Positions 25,597-37,100 of a DNA stretch of 64,000 nucleotides are shown in pieces. How positions within the stretch are numbered: the stretch's first letter is position 1; each line of letters opens with the position of its first letter. Source of the stretch: Paenibacillus andongensis (GTDB lineage: Bacteria; Bacillota; Bacilli; Paenibacillales; NBRC-103111); the NCBI RefSeq assembly GCF_025369935.1, contig NZ_CP104467.1, forward strand, positions 6,331,001 through 6,395,000, given 5' to 3'. The notes below the pieces were generated by a model. It did not search any database. It worked only from the letters and a program-made list of their open reading frames with translations, and was not told where the DNA came from. The translations under genes and the position numbers were made by a program.

Positions 25597-27332
25597 GCAT
25601 CTCCTTTCAACAAACCTGCCGGGAATACGGCGCGGACACGGGTTATTTCCTTCGGTATGCTTATGATTTGGAGCCCGAACTGTTCCCCGTAGTGAAGCCT
25701 TATTCGACCATGAATATTATTTAGCCCGATTCTTTTCCTTTTTACTTCCAAATCACTCGGTTCTGACATTAAAATATGCTTGATTCGATCCGTTGGAATT
25801 CCATCGCCTTGATCAATGACTTCTATTATGACGATGCCGCCCTCCCTGTACGCATGAATAGTGATAGGGCCTTCGATCTCCCCTCCGTTATAGCCATGGA
25901 AGATACTATTCTCCACAATGGGCTGCAGCAGCATGCGAAAAACCGGAAAATCCATTAACCCATCTTCGATATGCTCAATCAAGTGGAAGTGCCTGTTATA
26001 ACGGATGTTCTGGATCGCGATATAGTCTGATACATTTTGCAATTCGTGACGTAGTGAAACCTTCTCCGAAGCATCGGCGATCCCGTATTCCAATAATGAA
26101 ATGAGAGACCCGATCACCACATCTACTTTCTCTATTTGTCCCAAACGTATGACATTGCTGATAGATCCGAGCGTATTATACAGAAAGTGAGGGTTTATTT
26201 GAGATTGCAGCACTTGGATTTCCAGTTTCCGCTCTAGTTCATTATGGAGCTCTCCTCGCCGAATCAATCCTATAATTTGCTGCAGCATACGGTCGAATGC
26301 TAGCGAAAGGTCACCGAACTCATCGTTTCGCTTAATCGTAACTGTTGTTGTCAGATCGCCTTGCTCTACCCGCTTCATTTTAGTTTTGAGCGCATAGAGC
26401 GGATTCCTTATATATTTGGCAATAAAAAAGGAAATGAACAAACTTAAGAGCAGGCCTGCAACTAGAAGTCCTAGGTAATAGTTTTCCAATCTGGACAACG
26501 CAGCTTCCATGCGAGATTCATCGTTCATCGAAATGAGGAACCAATTAAATTTCTCCGTCGGTTTCTTCAGAATGGAGACGGGTAAGCCATCTTTTGTATG
26601 CAGTTGAAGGCTTGTTCCTGACATATCCAAAATTTGTTCTGCCGACGTTTCCCCAATTGAAAACGTATGATCTTGAATACTTAGGGGTCCTCTATTTTCC
26701 GAAAATCCGGCAATGATTTTACCCGATGTGGTAATCAGAGCTAGATTCATTTGTTCTTTTTTATTGATCTTAAACAAGGTTTCTTCAATAGCATTAAGAT
26801 CCAAATCTACTGCAATGGCCATAGGAGTCGGAGAACCGTTCAGATATCGCACCATCGTAACTGTCCAGCCGGAATACTTCGATTTATAAGGATCACTGAC
26901 AAATGTAGTTCGTTTGTTCTTGTCAGCCGCATCAAATAAAGGTTTTCTGTCAGATAAAGGTTCATCGAAAATTCGCGTAGGCGTACTTCCGCCTAAAATA
27001 GATAAATCACTATTGATCAAGTAAATGTTACTCACGTAATTACTGTTGAGTTCATAAAGCTCTCTTAACTGCTTTTTAATCACTTCCGTATTGGTAATGT
27101 TTGCTTTCACCGATGTTTCGACCGAGAACAAGATCGTCTGGAAGGAGGAAAAATTAACCGTTAAATACTGGTCCACTTTGTCTAGTATTTGGTTTGTGTA
27201 ATAAATATCGTTGGTTCTGATTTCCTTCTGGACATAGCGATAGGACAATTGGCTTATCAAGATGATGCAGCTTAATACAAACGCAAAAACAATCAAAAAT
27301 AGTTTTATAGGCAAGCTGATTCTTCTTCGCAT
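25593..27332 (-). CDS. YesM-type sensor histidine kinase
   Basis: The 579-residue membrane kinase begins with a transmembrane helix (about 12-32), followed by an extracytoplasmic Cache-like sensor and a second helix (about 290-312). Then come HAMP, the His_kinase domain with SQINPHFLYNTLGSIS (phospho-histidine) and an ATPase domain (LLQPIVENSIFHGY, DQGDGIP). Family members sense extracellular sugars or sugar-loaded binding proteins and phosphorylate the YesN partner, here the overlapping next gene. The ribosome site is AAGGAAG. A hairpin separates it from the binding-protein gene upstream. Confidence 0.93.
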   Translation of the reverse strand: MRRRISLPIKLFLIVFAFVLSCIILISQLSYRYVQKEIRTNDIYYTNQILDKVDQYLTVNFSSFQTILFSVETSVKANITNTEVIKKQLRELYELNSNYVSNIYLINSDLSILGGSTPTRIFDEPLSDRKPLFDAADKNKRTTFVSDPYKSKYSGWTVTMVRYLNGSPTPMAIAVDLDLNAIEETLFKINKKEQMNLALITTSGKIIAGFSENRGPLSIQDHTFSIGETSAEQILDMSGTSLQLHTKDGLPVSILKKPTEKFNWFLISMNDESRMEAALSRLENYYLGLLVAGLLLSLFISFFIAKYIRNPLYALKTKMKRVEQGDLTTTVTIKRNDEFGDLSLAFDRMLQQIIGLIRRGELHNELERKLEIQVLQSQINPHFLYNTLGSISNVIRLGQIEKVDVVIGSLISLLEYGIADASEKVSLRHELQNVSDYIAIQNIRYNRHFHLIEHIEDGLMDFPVFRMLLQPIVENSIFHGYNGGEIEGPITIHAYREGGIVIIEVIDQGDGIPTDRIKHILMSEPSDLEVKRKRIGLNNIHGRIRLHYGEQFGLQIISIPKEITRVRAVFPAGLLKGDA

Positions 27333-27384
27333 CGGTCATCTTCCTTTTACATCTGTATTAAACTAAGCATAGCATAGGACAACA

Positions 27385-27414
27385 AAGAGAGGGGCTATTT
27401 ATCGCCACTCTCTT
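27385..27414 (-). terminator. hairpin between binding-protein gene and kinase gene
   Basis: AAGAGAG/CTCTCTT plus GGC/GCC arms pair across 27385-27395 and 27404-27414, with a T-rich tail on the minus strand. It probably terminates or attenuates the transporter operon before the sensor genes. Confidence 0.65.
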
Positions 27415-27420
27415 CGTCTA

Positions 27421-29007
27421 TTACTTGATTAGGCCTGCCTCTTTAAATTGTTTAACGGCTGTATCCTTATATTTTTGCATGTCGAACTTGGTATCCAATG
27501 TTTTGAGGAAATTGTCCCAGTTGGTAAGAGGGTCTTTGCCAGACATAAATTTGACTAAGCTTTCATTAATGAAACGAGTGCGGTCAGCTGCCAAGGTATC
27601 GCTCGGGTCTGCAGTCAACAAATTCCCAGGTAAAGTAGGACCCACATATTGCTGATTGTTCGTGAAGGCTTCTGCCGTCTTCGGATTTTGGAAGCTGAAG
27701 TATTCGGCATCATCGCCACGGCGCGGCATTCTATAGTGATCTACCCATAAGTACTTTTCTTTCATATCCTTGGATAATTCAGAGGTTTTATTTTTGATCT
27801 TGCCGTCTACGACATCCCAATGAATCCCTTTAATTCCGTATGCGAAATTCGGATAGGCTTCTTTGTCAGTAAAGAGATATTCCAGCATAGATAGGATTCG
27901 AATGATTTTGTCCTTATCCGCTTTCTTGGAAATGGCCCATGAATTGCCTTGGAACGATTTTCTCTCTACGATTTGATCGCCGTATGGCCCTTTCATTGGA
28001 GGAATGACGATCCATTCCGGTACCTCTCCGCCGATTTCTTTCATTTTTTGCTGATAATCCGGTTCCAGTCTGCGGGCATCTCTGATCATGAAGCCAACTT
28101 TGCCTTTAAATAACTTTTGGTCCAACAAATCTGGCGTATTCATCGTCACCCAATCCGGGTCTACAACTTTCGCTGTCATCATTTTATTGATGTAAGCGAG
28201 TGCCTCTTTCATTTTGGGATCGATAAATAGGAATACTGGTTTATTGTCTTTCACTTCAATGGCTGAGGGAGGATTGACGCCAAACATCCACATCAAGCTA
28301 TCGAAGCCGTAGGTTTGTAGATTGCCTTCTTTATTCATACCGCCTATGAATCCGTACGTATCGTTTTTACCGTTTCCGTCTGGGTCTTTCTCCGTAAAGG
28401 CTTTCATCACTTCGAACAGCTCGTCAGGGGTTGTCGGTACTTTCATATTCAGCTTTTTCAACCAATCGTTGCGGATGAAGAAGCTTCGACTAATACCATT
28501 TACATTATCATAACCAGGAACTCCAATGGTTTTTCCCTGATACGACGTTGCCTCCCATGAGTCTTTACCAAAACGCTTCTTCAATTCGGGAAATTGATCC
28601 AAATACGGGGTCAAATCTGCAAGAACGCCTTGGTCATAATATTGCGCGAGATCGGACCGACTCTTCAAGAAGAGCAAATCTGGAATATCTCCGCCTGCAA
28701 TGAGCGTATTCAGTTTGGTTGTTGCTTGCCCAGCTTGAGGAATCGTCATTTCCAAGTCGATGTTCATCGCCTTTTCCAACATTTGGCGTTGAATATCTTC
28801 CTCACGTGGAGGTAACGGAGCGGCAGCGTTGAAAGTACCTTGGTTAAACATCGAGATCTTCAGTTTGTTCGCAAACTTGCTAGCCTCGGATTGAGGGCTG
28901 CTCGAAGCTGTCTGCATAACTTCTTCTTGGTTCCCGCATGCTGACAATAGCGTTCCCAGCCCTACTATAGCAGCCAGAACAGTAAATGAAACCTTTTTAC
29001 GTTGCAT
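27421..29007 (-). CDS. extracellular sugar-binding lipoprotein, YtcQ/LipO type
   Basis: The start is ATG 29007 behind AAAGGAG, which gives a lipoprotein signal peptide ending in LSAC; a frame reaching 29106 adds residues without a signal. The mature 505 residues are of the large family-1 solute-binding type used by YteP/YtcP permeases for complex oligosaccharides (GGDIPDLLFLKSRSDLAQYYDQGVLADL, YGFIGG, SWAISKKADK). It delivers an oligosaccharide to the two permeases encoded upstream. No ATPase gene is present; such systems usually borrow a shared MsmX-like ATPase. Confidence 0.9.
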   Translation of the reverse strand: MQRKKVSFTVLAAIVGLGTLLSACGNQEEVMQTASSSPQSEASKFANKLKISMFNQGTFNAAAPLPPREEDIQRQMLEKAMNIDLEMTIPQAGQATTKLNTLIAGGDIPDLLFLKSRSDLAQYYDQGVLADLTPYLDQFPELKKRFGKDSWEATSYQGKTIGVPGYDNVNGISRSFFIRNDWLKKLNMKVPTTPDELFEVMKAFTEKDPDGNGKNDTYGFIGGMNKEGNLQTYGFDSLMWMFGVNPPSAIEVKDNKPVFLFIDPKMKEALAYINKMMTAKVVDPDWVTMNTPDLLDQKLFKGKVGFMIRDARRLEPDYQQKMKEIGGEVPEWIVIPPMKGPYGDQIVERKSFQGNSWAISKKADKDKIIRILSMLEYLFTDKEAYPNFAYGIKGIHWDVVDGKIKNKTSELSKDMKEKYLWVDHYRMPRRGDDAEYFSFQNPKTAEAFTNNQQYVGPTLPGNLLTADPSDTLAADRTRFINESLVKFMSGKDPLTNWDNFLKTLDTKFDMQKYKDTAVKQFKEAGLIK

Positions 29008-29077
29008 ATTGACCTCTCCTTTTGCTTGTATATATATTATCACGGTGTCCCCGTAACAACCTAGGTAGGAATTGCTT

Positions 29078-29947
29078 TTAACCTTTAATCGATCCCATGA
29101 GAACACCTTTCGTAAAATGCTTTTGCATAAAGGGATAAACGATTAAAATCGGAACCGTTGTCACGACGACAGCAGCCATTTGCACTGCGAACTTGCTAAC
29201 CGTTCCGGAATTGGCAATCGAATCTGCGCTTTGTGTTGCGACGTTAAGTAGAATGTTGCGCAAGACAACTTGAAGCGGCATTAAGTTCGAATCATTCAAA
29301 TAAACAATGGCATCGAAATAACTGTTCCAATGCCCCACGGCGTAAAACAGGGAAATCGTAGCAAGCACGGGCAAGGAAAGGGGTAAAATGATTCTCCAAA
29401 GCGACTGAAGCTCACTTGCGCCGTCTACCCTCGCTGATTCCTCAATTTCAGCAGGCAATTGCTCGAAAAAGCCTTTAATAATGACCAGATTAAAAGCACT
29501 AATGAGATGCGGAATAATTAATACCCATGGACTGTCTAACAATCCCAGTGAGCGGATTAACAAATACGTCGGAATTAATCCTCCGCTGAACATCATGGTA
29601 AATACAATGAATATTAAAAATGTGCCGCGCCCCGGCAAATATTTTTTGGATAACGGATAAGCAGCTATGATCGTAAAAAACACATTAAGCGCAGTGCCTA
29701 CAATCGTTCGAAACAACGTAATTTTATACGCTTGCCCTATACCATGAGATATGAATACCTCTTTATAGGCTACCAAGGTAATGGATTCTGGTATAATCAC
29801 AATTCCTTTTCTTAACACTTCCGATTCTGGCGTCACTGAAACAGCAACCACATACAAAAAGGGGAGTAAGCAAAGTAGTGCTAGTATAATAAGAATAAAA
29901 TATACGACTGCTTGCCATATTTTTTCCCCGACTGTCAAATTGACCAT
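29078..29947 (-). CDS. sugar ABC transporter permease, YtcP (MalG-like)
   Basis: The 289-residue protein has six predicted membrane helices and the ATPase-docking EAA loop EESARVDGASELQSLWRIILP. It pairs with the YteP-like permease whose gene precedes it. GAGGTGG 8 bases before ATG 29947 is the ribosome site. The spacing of 13 bp from the upstream gene and 70 bp to the binding protein marks one operon. Confidence 0.92.
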   Translation of the reverse strand: MVNLTVGEKIWQAVVYFILIILALLCLLPFLYVVAVSVTPESEVLRKGIVIIPESITLVAYKEVFISHGIGQAYKITLFRTIVGTALNVFFTIIAAYPLSKKYLPGRGTFLIFIVFTMMFSGGLIPTYLLIRSLGLLDSPWVLIIPHLISAFNLVIIKGFFEQLPAEIEESARVDGASELQSLWRIILPLSLPVLATISLFYAVGHWNSYFDAIVYLNDSNLMPLQVVLRNILLNVATQSADSIANSGTVSKFAVQMAAVVVTTVPILIVYPFMQKHFTKGVLMGSIKG

Positions 29948-29960
29948 TTATAAAACCACC

Positions 29961-30908
29961 TCACCAAATTTGCCCATCGAATTTTTTGGCGAGCTTGTTC
30001 GCAGCCAAAACTAAAATAAATCCGATGACAGCTTTAAACAATCCCACCGCAGTAGCTAAACCAATCTTAAGACGCTCCAAGCCTTCCCTATATACCCAAG
30101 TGTCGATAATGTCGATTTTCTCCTGGTTAAAGCTGTTGGCAAACATGAATATTTGGTCAAATCCAGCGTCCAGAATATGGCTTAATTTAAGGATCAGCAT
30201 CAGAATAATGACGCCTCGAATGCCGGGTAATGTGACATGCCATAGCTGTCTCCACTTGGAAGCGCCATCAATCCGTGCCGCTTCATATAAACTTGGATCA
30301 ATGCCTGCTAATGCGGCAAGGTACAATATCGCTCCCCAGCCAATATCCTTCCATATTTCAGATAAGATGATCAGCAGTCTACCCCAAGCTGGTTCCGTTA
30401 GAAAGGAGATCGGCTGAATACCATTTTGCTTAAAAATCAAGTTAAAAAGCCCATCTCCTGGAGCTAATAACGCCACCATCAGTCCATAAACAATGACCCA
30501 TGACAGAAAATGGGGTAAATAAGTGATCGTTTGTACGATTTTCTTAAACCATTGGGTATACACTTCATTGAGCAGCAAAGCTAGAACGATCGGGGCGGAG
30601 AAACCGAACAATAGCTTATACAGCGATATGATAATTGTATTTCGCATAATATCCCAGAAATAAACGCCATTGATAAAATCTTTAAAATTTTTCAATCCCA
30701 CCCATGGGCTATCCCATAGTCCCAAAGCCAGGTTATAGTTTTTAAAAGCAATGATGATTCCCGCCATAGGAATATATTTGAATACGGCAAAGTAAACTAA
30801 TGCCGGAAATAAGAGAGCATACATCACCTTATATCTTTGTATCGTTCTTATCCATGAATTCCGCTTTTTGGGGGTGGGAATGGCGTCCGCTGCCAATTTT
30901 GCTTGCAT
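29961..30908 (-). CDS. sugar ABC transporter permease, YteP (MalF-like)
   Basis: The 315-residue permease has six helices, the N-terminal YKVMYALLFPALVYFAVFKYIPM block typical of YteP, and the EAA loop YEAARIDGASKWRQLWHVTLPG. It is the first gene of the transporter operon, with GAGGTGAT before ATG 30908. The 42-bp promoter element lies 53 bp upstream. Confidence 0.92.
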   Translation of the reverse strand: MQAKLAADAIPTPKKRNSWIRTIQRYKVMYALLFPALVYFAVFKYIPMAGIIIAFKNYNLALGLWDSPWVGLKNFKDFINGVYFWDIMRNTIIISLYKLLFGFSAPIVLALLLNEVYTQWFKKIVQTITYLPHFLSWVIVYGLMVALLAPGDGLFNLIFKQNGIQPISFLTEPAWGRLLIILSEIWKDIGWGAILYLAALAGIDPSLYEAARIDGASKWRQLWHVTLPGIRGVIILMLILKLSHILDAGFDQIFMFANSFNQEKIDIIDTWVYREGLERLKIGLATAVGLFKAVIGFILVLAANKLAKKFDGQIW

Positions 30909-30937
30909 ATCATCACCTCGTCTTTATTTATATTTGT

Positions 30938-31002
30938 ATAATAGCATTCGTCTATCGGATAAATTTCTGTGATTTCTAGAATTTCTTACAAGATATTAAG
31001 TA
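30938..31002 (-). promoter_or_regulatory. activator-type promoter with three AGAAATT-like repeats (copy B)
   Basis: On the minus strand, 31002-30961 carries AGAAATT, AGAAATC and AGAAATT at 9-bp spacing, then TATTAT (30943-30938) 17 bp further. It matches copy A at 38 of 42 positions and also shares the following ATGCTAT. It precedes the permease operon. Confidence 0.65.
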
Positions 31003-31068
31003 CGTGAAGCCTTCGAGAATTCCAATACACTAGGCATTCAATTTCCCTTAAGCTTCACCTACTTTATA

Positions 31069-31115
31069 AACAAAGGCCTTTCTTGATGACTTCGTCATCA
31101 GGAAAGGCCTTTGTT
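31069..31115 (-). terminator. terminator of the SLH protein gene
   Basis: AACAAAGGCCTTTC pairs with GGAAAGGCCTTTGTT around an inner GATGA/TCATC stem, directly after the stop codon of the SLH gene. Confidence 0.85.
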
Positions 31116-34100
31116 TTAATTTAACTTCGTATCGATCATTCGGCTAATCATCGCCACAGCTTCCTCACGCGTAATCTCATTATTCGGCCTTAACGTACCA
31201 TCTGGATATCCGCTAATAATCCCTTGCTCTACGAGCATTGAGACATATTCGTTCGCCCAAGCCGGGATCATGCTTCCATCGAGGAATGAACTACCCGCTC
31301 CGGTTGCCTTGCTGTCTCCAGCTTTCAAGATGCGACCGATCATAGCGATCGCTTCAGCTCTTGAAATGGGCACGGAAGGCGCGAGATAAAGCTCATTTTG
31401 ACTGGAAGTCCCCCCCAGCCATTGGTTCATAAGTGCCGTGGACATGTAAGGTACAGCCCATGGAGCCACATCATCCCGATCCACGTACTCCGCCGGCAGA
31501 TTGCTGGTTGAAAGCACTGTCCCCCATGCGCCAACGACGATCTTGGCAAACTCTTGCCTTGTAATGGATCGCGTTGGTTCAAAGACGAGGCTATCTCCCT
31601 GATCAATGCCGTTCACCGCACCCATCGATGCGAGGCGATAGACCATATCGCGAGACCAGCGATTGTTCATATCTTTGAAATCCTTCATATCAGCATTATA
31701 CAGAAGGGCGTATTTGCTGAAATGAGGCAGCTTGGCAGTTATCGTGCCTGTTAACGGATTCATCACGCCACCGATATATTCCCACTTCTTCGTTCGCTCG
31801 TTATACCAGTAGATACCGGCTTTACTTGGGTCCTGAATCTCTTCTAAACGAAAGCGGATCGTAAGCTCCGCTGGCTCCTTCAGCTTAATCGGTTTATCAA
31901 ACTTAAATTCATAGATATCACCTATGACCTTCAAGCCCTCACCTTCATAGGCTTTCGGGTTCCGCACTGTGCCAATCCCAAGACCCACGTTCTCTGGTAT
32001 AGGCTGCGCCGCAAAACGAAGCGCCGCTCGATCGCGAATTTTCACAATCGTTTCTTGATTCGGAACAAGCTTAGCCGAGGTGACAAACTCCACATCTTGC
32101 TCTAACTCGATGAGTCTTTTCAGTATGTTCTGTAAGGTTTCCTCCACTACTTTATCCGCTTGCTGCTGCGGATCCGCGGAAGTACCCTCACCGTCAGGAT
32201 TCGGATCCGGAGGAGTCGGCGGAATATACCAGTCGTCATAGTTAGGCTTCGGAAGCGGAGGTGCATCTGTCTTCTTGCCGACTTTAACGATGAGCGTATC
32301 TTCAAATGCGTATTCCGTCGTCACGGCATAGGATGCTTTGACAACCAGCTCGCCCTCATTGTCTGCTGCAACCTGCCCCTGCTCCGAAACGGAGCCGTTG
32401 GCATCACCAAGAATCACACTCCAGCCTACCTGATTAGGATCAATAACTGTAGATACGCCGTTCTTATCTACACCTACTAGCTCTAATGATTGCTTGCTGC
32501 CTGCCGGAAGGCTGAGCTCTTCTTCATCAGCCGATAGCTTTCCTGAAACTTCAGCGACAGGTCGGAGCTCCACCTTCACGAATGCATCCACAGCTTGATT
32601 CATAACCTCAGAGCTGTAAGTCGTCTCATTATCAGCATCATCCTTTGCGGTGATGACAATAGACTTCGACAAGTATCCTTCAATCGGCAAGGCATGTTCG
32701 AAAGTCCCATCCGTTTCAACTGTAATAGGCTGGTCATTGATGATCACTTTACTTCCCGGTTCCGCAACCCCTTTGACCAATACCGTTTTATCGGAAGATA
32801 TAGAGCCTAGCCGCTCAATTTTGAGGTCAGGTGCTGTTGTATCTGAGAATACCCTTGTACCGCTGCGTGTTTGGTCTCCGCTCGCATTGGTGGATTGCAG
32901 TTCGATCAAATTGGTCCCTTCCTCTAAGGGAATAGCTTGCTTCCAATCAGCACCTGAGAATGTGCCTACGTTTTTATCATTCACACGAACGACTGTGGAA
33001 ATCGTTTGATCTGCATGCAGCTGCAGTTGGAAAGATTTCTCGTTCACGACATAGGTTTTCTGCTCACTTTGACCATTCTCTCCATACGAATTTGTAATAG
33101 GTTCGTTATTCATATTCAGTTGAGTTAGCTCAACCTTGGCTGGGTTAGGCACCGGTAAGTGAGTCCCAGTAGAGATTGCCGGTTCACTATAAACCTTGCC
33201 GCCTTCGACCTTCTTGTACGCACCGATAGATACCTTGTAGGTAGAGCCTGGAACGAGACCCACAGTTGCGCCTGACTCATCTTTAATCATCCCGCCAAGG
33301 GTTGTTTCCTTCGTATCTCCTGTCACATCTACGGTGCCTATGCCTGTTACCGGTTTATTATTTTCATCCAGCAGTTGGATGGTGTAACCGTCAACCGTCT
33401 GAGGCATTTTCCAAGAAACACCTAACAAACCGCTGCCTGCGGGTACCGCTTTAACCTCTTGCGGTTGTACAGGCTGATGAGGGTTTACAATTGTGAGGGC
33501 TGCACCGCTATATTTACTGTCCAGATTCGTATCGCCTTGCGATAAGACGGCTTTAACGTAGTAAGATCCGCTAGCTATCGTCTCAGGCAGTGTAATCTCC
33601 GTAGTTCCATCCTGAACAGAAATATCTTTGACTAACAGACGACCTGGATCATTTTCGTTATTGTTGCTTAGGAAAAGAGACACTTTTTCGTTCGTCGTAT
33701 GATCCCCTTGCCAGTTCACTCTGACTTTATTCCCACCCTCGGGATCAACCGCTGCCGTCACATTTGATAAGGTTGCAGGTACGGTGACATCCATCAAGGA
33801 CCATTCTAGTGGTTGGTCGGACTTCACTTTCCAAGTCCCCGCCATGTTATTTACAAGCTGCTTTTGGATTGAAACATACACACGTTTCTCCAGCGTTCCC
33901 GCCCCAGAATCCTCCGGTGAAATTTCCTGTACCAAGTAGTTTTCGTCGATCGTGAGCGGATAGTCATGGCCACTAGGATCTGTAACTTGAAGAGTTGGCG
34001 GCGCTTCCCCCGTGTACTTAAGTTCAAACAACGCTGCTTCTTGATCAGCTGTAACCGGAATTTCATACTCGTTGGTGTTTGATAAAATACTTACGCGATC

Positions 34101-37100
34101 AGCACTTTTCATCGATGCGGCAGCATGCTTCGAGCTTGCGACTCGTTTGATGTTCGTCCCGAAGGTCATCGCTGACACGTTACCGGAATCATCGATGTAC
34201 TCTTTTTCCATCAACCCTTCCGCTTCCGGCAACATGTCTGCCGTTAACCGCGACGATGCGAGTGTCGGCCTGCGGCTCCCCCAAACATATTGATAGCCAA
34301 AAGGAATGCCTATAATTCTGACCTTCCCCCAAACCTTCTCGGAGCTGATCTCTCCGGATGCATGCGCGATTTCTTTACCACCGACAATCGGCACTGCTCT
34401 AGGTATTCTGAGCGTTAATGAGCCTCCACCTGCCATATAGACGGGACCTAATAGTCCATGTTTAGACGAATCATATTCAAAAACAACATGTACTTCGCCA
34501 ATGATCGCGTCAAAAACTTCAAGCCTTGCACCAGCCTTAAGTGCAATTCCGTAGCTGGATAATGAATCTTTAAAATCAACGCTTCCATACACTTCTTTGA
34601 GAATCGGAAACTTCAGAATTTCAAATTCACCGGAAAACTCAATGCCCTGCATGGATAAGCCCAGCGTCACATTATCTGCCGTTATAACCTTGGCAACACT
34701 TAGTCCGCCAACCATCACAACTTTCAGAGGAGGCAAAATATTAAAATTGCCTGTAACCGTGTCATACAGATTGCGGAACCCGCCGCCACCTTTGGTAATA
34801 AACGCCACAGGCGCTATCGGGATTAGCGGAATTCCCGGTTCCCCGCCTACGACGAAAACGAAATTATCGGGGATTGGCACACCACTTTCCGTAAAGCGCA
34901 GTGTCAGCAAGCCATCCAATTCAACAACCTGGAATTGAACATGCCCTTCGATTTCGAATTTCCTATCAAAGGTATCCAGCATGACCCTGCCGCTTGCGCC
35001 AAAATCAAGTCCAGGCACCATGCCTTTCGGTAGTCCCGCATAGCCTTCCGCGCGGAGTCCCATGAAGCCGAAGGTGTTCGCCCGCCCGAACATGTTCGTC
35101 TCTTTTCTCATCCCGAACTTAGCTTCATCCAATGATAAGCCCACCTTAAGGAGGTCATCGGTTTGGTCTTTCTCAGCCCCATCTCCCTGCTGCCCACCAT
35201 TATTATTCGGTGGCGGTGGATTCTGATTGTTATTCCCGTTCGGATCTTTTTCCTCTTCCTTTTTATGACCTGGATTGAAATCCATCGACACCGACCCGCC
35301 GAAAGAAACACTCTCATTCCCAATGACTGCATTCTTAATCTCCACTTGGAAGAAGGACATATGCTGCAAGACCGACAAACCTTTCAGCACTTCCCAGTTA
35401 ATTTCAATCGGTTTCTGCCCATCATCTTCGTTCGCCTCCAAGGAATAGTGGCTTCCATCAACCAATTCGATACTAAATGGACCGAACGAGAACGGAAATC
35501 CAGGAATGGACAGCACACCGTTCCCTTTCAACTCAATGTAGTTCCCTTCGTGAGAAAGGTCCTGATCATTTTTTTGAATCGCCATTTTTTGCGAGGCTTG
35601 CCCGAAAATCGCGCTCAATTCCTTCGATGTATCGTGGCGGATGACCGAATTAATGGTCGCTCCCGCTCCGATTTCAAAGTAAGAATTGTCTCCAGCTAGT
35701 GATCGAATCGGCCCTCTGAACTCAAGCAAAGCTTCTTTCGAGGCACTTGCATATTGACGCTTCAAGTCAGCTAACTTGGACTCATTTTCAACCGGAACCA
35801 GATTGTAAGTCTCATTTCCCTCATCTTTCATGTTCTCGCCAACGACGAGCAGTATCCCATAGTCTCTTGTTTTATATTTTTTATCTGAGGTGAATTCGAT
35901 CTTCTTCTCGAACGTACCGATCACACCGGCCGTAATTCGAATGATGTAAGTGCCAGGCTCTTCCTTGAGCGGAGGCCACAGCGTATCGTTCAGCCGAATC
36001 GTGATTTGTTTATCGTCCACCACATTGACAACCGTACTCGGAACGAGTACCTGCGCACCATCGCGTTCTCTGATCATCTGTACTTGCCAGTCGGATGAAC
36101 CCTTTAACACCTCAAACCCTTTGCCTTGCAGTGCAATCGAAGGATTTTCATCCAGCATATACAGCTTCTTAGGAAGCGCCTCTAGAACCTGCACTTCAGG
36201 AATTTTGCCTGATAACGCTGGCAGGACTACAAAGGAAGCTTGCATGTTTTCTTCGCTGCCGGCTGCTTGAACAATCACTTGAAATTGTGCAGCTTTGTAT
36301 ACCTTTTGCGGCTTTGGCTTCACTTTCCAAGTAACCGTCTTGACCTCGCCGACCTTCATGTTTCCTAACGCTTTCGTTGATCGTTCACCTTGCACGAGCT
36401 CAAGCTCAGCAGGCAATCCAAGAACGGCTTGAACATTTTGCTGCTCTACGGAACGGTCGATCGAATTGTCGATATCCACACGAACCTCGAACTCCGCTTC
36501 CTTATAACCAGTCCCATTATCATTGACCTTTAATTGTTTCGGAGCCGCAATTTGCAGCCCATAGGTCGCTTCCTTTTGAGAGGTAAAAAAGTTGCCTAAC
36601 CCGTAGTAAGTTTCAAACACAGCTTCCTGACCAGGAGCAAGATTCGAAGGGTCCCAATACATGGCCACAGCACTATCCGCTGAACCATAAGCATTTTGGG
36701 TACTTGTAAAATCCAACTGAGGATTCACCGTGTAATCCCATTTAGTTTCGGAAATACCATTCCAATGGGCAATAATCATCCGATTCGGCGATTTATTTCC
36801 CCAGCCCTGCAGGAAACCGTAGGACATCACCTTTGGATTCAAAGGGTTGTCTGTCGCTCTCCAATAATACGGAAGTGAGCCTTCAACTTTCGTTTCATCT
36901 CGAATATACGTATTGCCGCCCGATAGGGAGACGGGAGAAGCATCCTGCGGTCCAAGCATCGTATCGAGCAGAATGCGAGACCCGACATTTTGATCATGCT
37001 TGGTTGTGTTTTTAACCTTATAAGAGATTTTTATGTTACCCGCATTCGGATTCGTTTGGTCATCTACTAAGGTTAGCGTCTGAATAATCTCAAGCCCCTC

